Assembly (NCBI RefSeq): GCF_017654505.1
Contig: NC_054543.1
Location: 22,518,976-22,582,975 of the forward strand
DNA length: 64,000 nucleotides
Source of the DNA: Polyodon spathula
Lineage: Eukaryota > Chordata > Actinopteri > Acipenseriformes > Polyodontidae
Reading direction: 5' to 3'
Position numbers and translations under genes: made by a program. Numbering within the stretch: the stretch's first letter is position 1; each line of letters opens with the position of its first letter. Under the pieces are notes generated by a model. The model was not told the DNA's origin. It worked only from the letters and a program-made list of their open reading frames with translations, and made no database searches. Of this stretch, positions 58,176 through 64,000 are shown in pieces.

Positions 58176-58244
58176 TACCTCCAAGGCTCAGGAATACACA
58201 TTTATGCTTACCTTCATAAAACGGGCCGTCTTATTGGTTAAATG

Positions 58245-59820
58245 TCAGCATGCAGCATCCACCAGCAGTTGCAGCTGGGGTGTGAACACTTGACCATAAA
58301 TTGATATGGCACATTCGGCATCCACGGAATTCACCGGAATTGTAAGGTAGTGCTTTGCCAGCTGATAGAGACATGGAAAGCAGTCGGAAATCGAGCCCCA
58401 AAACTCAGTCACTTTTACTGGCATCTGCATTCTTTGACATAGTTCAAGTATGCAGCACATTTATAGTCATATTCTTTCTGCCATCCAAGTATTGCTTTAA
58501 GTAGACTGGCATCAAAACACAGAAAAGATGCCTGATTTGGGTCAAAAATGCAAACAGCGCTTAAAAAGTAGGCAGTAGGCTGTTTAAATCGAGGTGGCTT
58601 TAACTGGTCGTGCTTGTAGTACTGATTTAACTTTGCTGCGACTGACTGGAACACTTGTTGTCTGCGGTGGGTTTCGACTTGGCAGCCTGAAAGTTGTTGC
58701 GATGCCATATCCTCGACCCAGCTTATCAGATCAATCACTTTGTTGTATGCTTGGTGGATAGAAACCTTCCAACTTTCAAAGCAAGTCAGAAGCTGCACGA
58801 ACCTGCTTGCATTTTCAGCCACAAATTTCACTTGGTCAGCAATGTCACTGTTTTACACTGATTTTAAGCAAGATTGTGTGCCTGGTGTGACTTCAAGCTT
58901 GTCTCAAACAAATTGCTGGTAGTCCTGTATATTCTTTGCATGGTAACTCCACCTCGTAATCGCTGGTTCTGGTGGAAGCGACACTGCTGCAGGAACTTTG
59001 TCACTTTGATTGGCATTGACTCCCGCTATCGTAATTTATGACTTGGACAATGCTTAAATGTTTTTTTTTAATAGAAGAAACCAGGATATCCACATCAGGG
59101 AAACTTGTACACCAGACATCACTAGCCAAGGAAAAAATATGTGCATTGCAGGTAAGGTGAATTGTATTCGGCATCATTCCACGCAGCACATCAGAAAACA
59201 GTTTATTCATGTACATCGCATTGTAAGAGATAAATGCAGAGACCTAGTTGAATTCTAAGCCATAGTTTACAAAGCCTTTACTGTGGCTTGCGCTACAGTT
59301 GAGAAATTTACAGACTCAAGCTGAACAGGCTCTGTTAAAACCACGGTCAGGTCGTTGTCGTTCCAGCTGCCAGGTACAAATAAAATGTGGAGTATGTAGT
59401 TATCCTGTGTGTCTGTTGCTTCGTCGGCTACAATTGAAACTGAATCGCATTCTGCCAGTGCAGATTTAATAGACTAATTGCAAAGCAATTAATTCTACTA
59501 CCTATAGTACTCCCTTAGTTTTGCCTCCACTAGCTTGAACATTGCTTCTCTTGCTGAACTGCTTCAGTTGCTCTTTTAAACATTGATGTAACTGTCGCTT
59601 GCCTTTTATTTTGGGCAGTAGCTTCTGCGGTATATTTACATTTGATATGCAATTCTGAAGCAATATATTGATCGATCGTGTTTTTTCTTGAAAAATCTAT
59701 AGTCACATTTGAAGATGAACAAAACAATTTACCGCCGTCTGCATGTAAGGTTCCTGTAGGGAACTGCTTCACACGCTCCTGGGCGGAAATGTATTTAGAT
59801 TTTTTGGATTTGTCCATCAT
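58245..59820 (-). pseudogene. hAT transposase remnant with CGGBP1-like zinc finger
   Basis: Minus strand. N-terminus at 59820 (MMDKSKKSKYISAQERVKQF) continues into LHADGGKLFCSSSNVTIDF and RKNTIDQYIASELH, a finger of the CGGBP1 type. Then come catalytic-core pieces at about 59480-59250 (VDIAEETDTQDN), MPNTIHLTCNAHIFSLASDVW at 59216-59001, and SWKVSIHQAYNKVIDLISWV at 58831 on. The C-terminal dimerisation region at 58460-58245 includes YLTIPVNSVDAECAISIYGQ. Domain order is complete but stops and frame changes break it, so it cannot encode an active enzyme. The same finger type is known in the host gene CGGBP1, itself thought to derive from hAT. Confidence 0.85.
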
Positions 59821-59913
59821 ATTCCGGTTATTTTAAGTAATGCTGCCTTTGATATGTTTTAGTTCAACCAAACAATGATGTTGCATGTACTGTAACGTTA
59901 CGTCATACACAAA

Positions 59914-60922
59914 GTAGCGACAGCGAGTGGGAGAGGTACAGGTGTGGAAAAGTACAAATCAGTTTACAGGCGTGGAAAAGTACAGAGCAGTTTAGAAGTA
60001 GTAAGGAGAAATTGCATCTTGAATTGCTTTAATCAGAAAACAGAGGACATTGGGGAAACACAGCAGCAGCTCAAAGTCAAACAGCCGCATGTGTTTTTCT
60101 GATAACAAACAAGCTGAAACTCGGAGCAGCTGATTCAAATTCAGCGCCGTTCTGAGACAGGGGCGAGGGGAGGAGCCAACAGCACAGCAGAATAACGCAG
60201 TTAAACGAGGCAGTCTTCCCAGCGACAGCGAGTGGGAGAAGTACAGAGAGTTTAGAAGCAGTTTGAAAGTAGGCTGACAGCTGCAGAAGAAACTAAACTT
60301 CAAAAAAAAAAAAAAAAAAAAAAAAACCCTCAACATGGTCTTCAAGCCAGTAATCTGTGACACCTGCCTGATGTGGGAAATCCGAGAAAACCCAGCGGAG
60401 CTAAACCAAGTGTGCGTAAAGTACCACGCGATCCAGGATTTGCATAAACTAGTAAGTATGCTAGAAATGGAGCTGGAAGAAGTGAGACAGCAACAGGATC
60501 TTGAGGAACTGGCACACCCACAATTCATGGAAGTCTGCATCACCCCTAACAGACTGAAAGCCACCAGGGAGATAGAAGGTCAGAACAGCTGGGTTCAGGT
60601 AGGCAGAAGCAGGGAAAAAAAGAAACTTCGTCAAACACAACCACCAGAAATCAAAACAACCAACAAATTTAAGTCACTTCAGAATTTTGATGAGCAGAAC
60701 CAACAACAAGAGAATGAAAGGAACAACATCCAGGACCCTATTGACAGTGGTGACCAGACAGCAAAAAGAAGGGAGGTCATGATTGTTGGGGACTCCATAT
60801 TGAGAAACACAGCAACTTCAATTTGCAGTTTGGACCCCCTTACTACAACAGTGTGCTGCCTTCCGGGAGCCTCGGTCAAGCACATCACTGAGAACGTGGA
60901 CAGGCTCCTAGAACGAACAGGA
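59914..60922 (+). mobile_element. CR1 copy J, 5' part (interrupted by copy E)
   Basis: Partial plus one nearly complete 5' monomer, A25 tract (60302-60326), ORF1 from ATG 60335. ORF1 keeps the coiled coil but Cys30 of the finger is Tyr. It breaks at ..CGAACAGGA inside the SGNH domain, where copy E enters on the opposite strand; the sequence resumes at 63028 with ACGACCCGG. Confidence 0.9.
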
Positions 60923-63027
60923 AACATAAGAACATAAGAACATAAGAACATAAGAAAGTTTACAAACGAGAGGAGGCCATTCGGCCCATCTTGCTCGTTT
61001 GGTTGTTAGTAGCTTATTGATCCCAAAATCTCATCAAGCAGCTTCTTGAAGGATCCCAGGGTGTCAGCTTCAACAACATTACTGGGGAGTTGATTCCAGA
61101 CCCTCACAATTCTCTGTGTAAAAAAGTGTCTCCTATTTTCTGTTCTGAATGCCCCTTTGTCTAATCTCCATTTGTGACCCCTGGTCCTTGTTTCTTTTTT
61201 CAGGCTGAAAAAGTCCCTTGGGTCGACACTGTCAATACCTTTTAGAATTTTGAATGCTTGAATTAGGTCGCCACGTAGTCTTCTTTGTTCACGACTGAAC
61301 AGATTCAATTCTTTTAGCCTGTCTGCATATGACATGCCTTTTAAGCCCGGAATAATTCTGGTCGCTCTTCTTTGCACTCTTTCTAGAGCAGCAATATTTT
61401 TTTATAGCGAGGTGACCAGAACTGAACACAATATTCAAGATGAGGTCTTACTAGTGCATTGTACAGTTTTAACATTACTTCCCTTGATTTAAATTCAACA
61501 CTTTTCACAATGTATCCGAGCATCTTGTTAGCCTTTTTTATAGCTTCCCCACATTGTCTAGATGAAGACATTTCTGAGTCAACAAAAACTCCTAGGTCTT
61601 TTTCATAGATTCCTTCTCCAATTTCAATATCTCCCATATGATATTTATAATGTACATTTTTATTTCCTGCGTGCAGTACCTTACACTTTTCTCTATTAAA
61701 TGTCATTTGCCATGTGTCTGCCCAGTTCTGAATCTTGTCTAGATCATTTTGAATGACCTTTGCTGCTGCAACAGTGTTTGCCACTCCTCCTACTTTTGTG
61801 TCGTCTGCAAATTTAACAAGTTTGCTTACTATACCAGAATCTAAATCATTAATGTAGATTAGGAATAGCAGAGGACCTAATACTGATCCCTGTGGTACAC
61901 CGCTGGTTACCACACTCCATTCTGAGGTTTTTCCTCTAATCAGTACTTTCTGTTTTCTACATGTTAACCACTCCCTAATCCATGTGCATGCGTTTCCTTG
62001 AATCCCAACTGCGTTCAGTTTGAGAATTAATCTTTTGTGCGGGACTTTGTCAAAAGCTTTCTGGAAATCTAAATAAACCATGTCATATGCTTTGCAATTA
62101 TCCATTATCGATGTTGCATCCTCAAAAAAATCAAGCAAGTTAGTTAGGCACGATCTCCCTTTCCTAAAACCCTGTTGACTGTCTCCCAGTACCCTGTTAC
62201 CATATAGGTAATTTTCCATTTTGGATCTTATTATAGTTTCCATAAGTTTGCATATAATAGAAGTCAGGCTTACTGGTCTGTAGTTACCTGGTTCAGTTTT
62301 GTTTCCCTTTTTGTGGATCGGTATTACGTTTGCAATTTTCCAGTCTGTCGGTACCACCCCTGTGTCAAGAGACTGCTGCATGATCTTGGTTAGCGGTTTG
62401 TAAATTACTTCTTTCATTTCTTTGAGTACTACTGGGAGGATCTCATCCGACCCAGGGGATTTGTTTATTTTAAGAGCTCCTAGTCCCTTTAACACTTCTG
62501 CCTCAGTTATGCTAAAGTTATTTAAAAACTGGATAGGAACTGGATGACATGTGGGGCATGTTGTCAGTATCTTCCTTTGTAAAAACTTGTGAAAAGTAAT
62601 CATTTAACATATTTGCTATTTTTTTTTCTTCCTCTACGATTTTGCCATTTGTATCTCTTAAACATTTAATCTCCTCTTTGAATGTTCTCTTGCTGTTGTA
62701 ATATTGGAAAAACATTTTGGAATTGGTTTTAGCTCCCTTAGCAATGTTCATTTCTATTTCTCTCTTGGCCATTCTAACTTCCTTTTTGACTTGCATTTGC
62801 AGTTCCGTGTACTCTTTCTGCGTACTTTCTTTTTGGTCCTTTTTTAATGCTCTGTAAAGTGCCTTTTTTCGCTGAATATTTTTTTTAATTGATCTATTAA
62901 ACCATTTTGGCAATTTAGTTTTACATTTAGATTTGTCTACTTTAGGGATGTAATTGTTTTGTGCCTCTAGTACTACATTTTTGAAGAACAACCATCCTTC
63001 TTCTGTGGGTGTTTTCTCTATTTTAAA
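60923..63027 (-). mobile_element. CR1 copy E, 5'-truncated, nested in copy J
   Basis: Minus strand. Octamer tail (ACATAAGA repeats) from 60923, 3' UTR, ORF2 C-terminus, reverse transcriptase with SGVPQGS and KFADDTKVGG, back to a point in the endonuclease-RT linker (..IEKTPTEEG). Frame breaks: 1-base loss near 61395 and an extra A near 62525. The linker RSIKKNIQRKKALYRAL is in frame here and shows the ancestral A-run length. The joint with J leaves at most one base lost and no clear target duplication. Confidence 0.9.
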
Positions 63028-64000
63028 CGACCCGGTAGTAGTCGTCCACATCGGTACAAACAACATTGTAAGAGACAGACCAAAACCCCTGCAAAACAAA
63101 TTCAGAGAGCTGGGAAGGAAATTAAAAGAGAAAACCAAAACTGTTGTATTTTCTGGTATACTACCGGCACCTTGCAAAGGACCATATGGACAGCTGGAAA
63201 TAATTAATCAAAACGGATGGCTGAAGATGTGATGCACACGGGAAGGCTTCACCTATCTTGATCATTGGACCACATTCTACAACGAGGACTATCTGTATAG
63301 ACGGGATGGACTGCACTTAAATAACAAGGGAACCAGTCTACTTGGAGAAAAAATCCTCGAGCAGGTTCAGAAGCATTTAAACTAGAAAGGAAGGGGGGAG
63401 AAATCAACAAAAAAACAGAAGGGAGACCGCATCAAAACAAGAACAACTCAGGTAAGACAACCATTAAATGTATTTATCTAAATGCTAGAAGTATCAGAAA
63501 CAAAATTATAGAACTTGAAGCTACTGCACTAACAGGTAACTATGATGTGATAGGTGTTACAGAACCGTGGTTGTCTGAGAGTGATGGGGACGAATATAAT
63601 ATTTGTGGGTATACACTGTATAGGAAAGACAGGCAGGACAGAAGAGGAGGAGGGGTAGCGCTATACATAAGAAACAGTCTTGAAGCCCAGGTGTTAAACC
63701 TGGACAAAGAAAATAAAACCGAATCAATATGGGTCAGAATAACGGACAAAAATTCAAAGGGCATAATAATAGGAGCATGCTATAGACCGCCAGATTCAGA
63801 CGGTGAGCACAATAATCTGTTATACAATGACATTAGAAATGCATGTAGCAAAGGAGAAGCCATACTAATGGGGGATTTCAACTTCCCCCAAATAAAATGG
63901 GAAAACCCGGTGGGTAGCACGAAGGATGAAATAGAAATGGTGGAAATGACAAATGACTGCTTCCTAACACAATTTGTCAAGGCACCGACTAGAGGGGAGG
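63028..64000 (+). mobile_element. CR1 copy J, resumed part (runs off the window)
   Basis: Rest of ORF1 from the VVVHIGTNN block to TAG at 63383, with a nonsense TGA at 63230-63232 (Trp codon in other copies). The TTTAAAC heptamer lies at 63376-63382. ORF2 follows in the -1 frame: NARS, VTEPW (Thr-Glu-Thr altered), YRPPDS, MGDFNFP; it is open to base 64000. Confidence 0.9.
63376..63382 (+). promoter_or_regulatory. Candidate -1 frameshift slippery site (CR1-J)
   Basis: T-TTA-AAC in the ORF1 frame directly before TAG, as in copies A and B; the -1 frame continues into ORF2. Confidence 0.45.

Noticed and set aside
57653..58241. Overlapping open frames rich in Tyr, Cys and His
   Set aside because: They are translations of the GTAC-rich repeat and of the adjoining (TA)n tract; similar frames occur on both strands.
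53502..64000. Further macroH2A exons (end of histone fold, linker, macrodomain)
   Set aside because: I looked for LLKGVT-type and macrodomain-like coding sequence on the plus strand and found none.

Overview
This is vertebrate genomic DNA, most likely from a ray-finned fish. The evidence is one split host gene with GT..AG introns, AT-rich intergenic DNA with long (TA)n and (CA)n microsatellites, and a repeat load dominated by CR1 LINEs and Tc1/mariner elements. The mix (CR1, several Tc1 families, hAT, Helitron, LTR remnants) would suit a sturgeon or another non-teleost fish, but that species guess is inference and weakly held.

Layout. 1-4.7 kb: CR1 copy A (+), target-site duplication visible, inserted into a short exon-like open frame. 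4.7-13.7 kb: AT-rich DNA, a decayed Tc1 element, a decayed Helitron (-) interrupted by a foldback and an LTR-like piece, and a second Tc1 type. 13.7-23.3 kb: an inverted pair of LTR-like repeats, three Tc1 remnants, and an unrecognised open frame split by a clean solo LTR (5-bp duplication AGCGC). 23.3-34.5 kb: CR1 copy B (+, best preserved, with six full 5' monomers) lying tail-to-tail with an older CR1 on the minus strand (D), which itself carries a nested CR1 (C2). 34.5-36.5 kb: a retroelement fragment with a zinc knuckle, a long proline-rich region with three in-frame tandem repeats, and an LTR-like end. 37.6-40.2 kb: a DNA transposon with long terminal inverted repeats and an intron-containing, cysteine-rich putative transposase that I cannot place in a superfamily. 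40.4-53.5 kb: two exons of a macroH2A histone-variant gene, separated by a 12.8-kb intron filled with Tc1, hAT, CR1 and possible piggyBac remnants. 53.5-64 kb: downstream DNA with an internally deleted CR1 (I), a GTAC-rich degenerate repeat, a hAT remnant with a CGGBP1-like finger, and CR1 copy J (+), interrupted by a minus-strand CR1 (E) and running off the window end.

The only convincing host gene is macroH2A (+ strand): a 5' UTR, the first coding exon and the next coding exon are present. The remaining histone-fold residues, the linker and the macrodomain must lie past base 64000 or were not recognised.

The most interesting signal is in the CR1 family. ORF2 has no in-frame AUG before its endonuclease active site, lies in the -1 frame relative to ORF1, and the canonical slippery heptamer TTTAAAC (read T-TTA-AAC in the ORF1 frame) sits directly before the ORF1 stop in every copy that retains the junction (A, B, D, J). 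This suggests that ORF2 is made by -1 ribosomal frameshifting as an ORF1-ORF2 fusion. The second best is the unplaced TIR transposon at 37.6-40.2 kb. The third is the tandem ~272-bp monomer array forming the CR1 5' UTR, which resembles rodent L1 promoter monomers.
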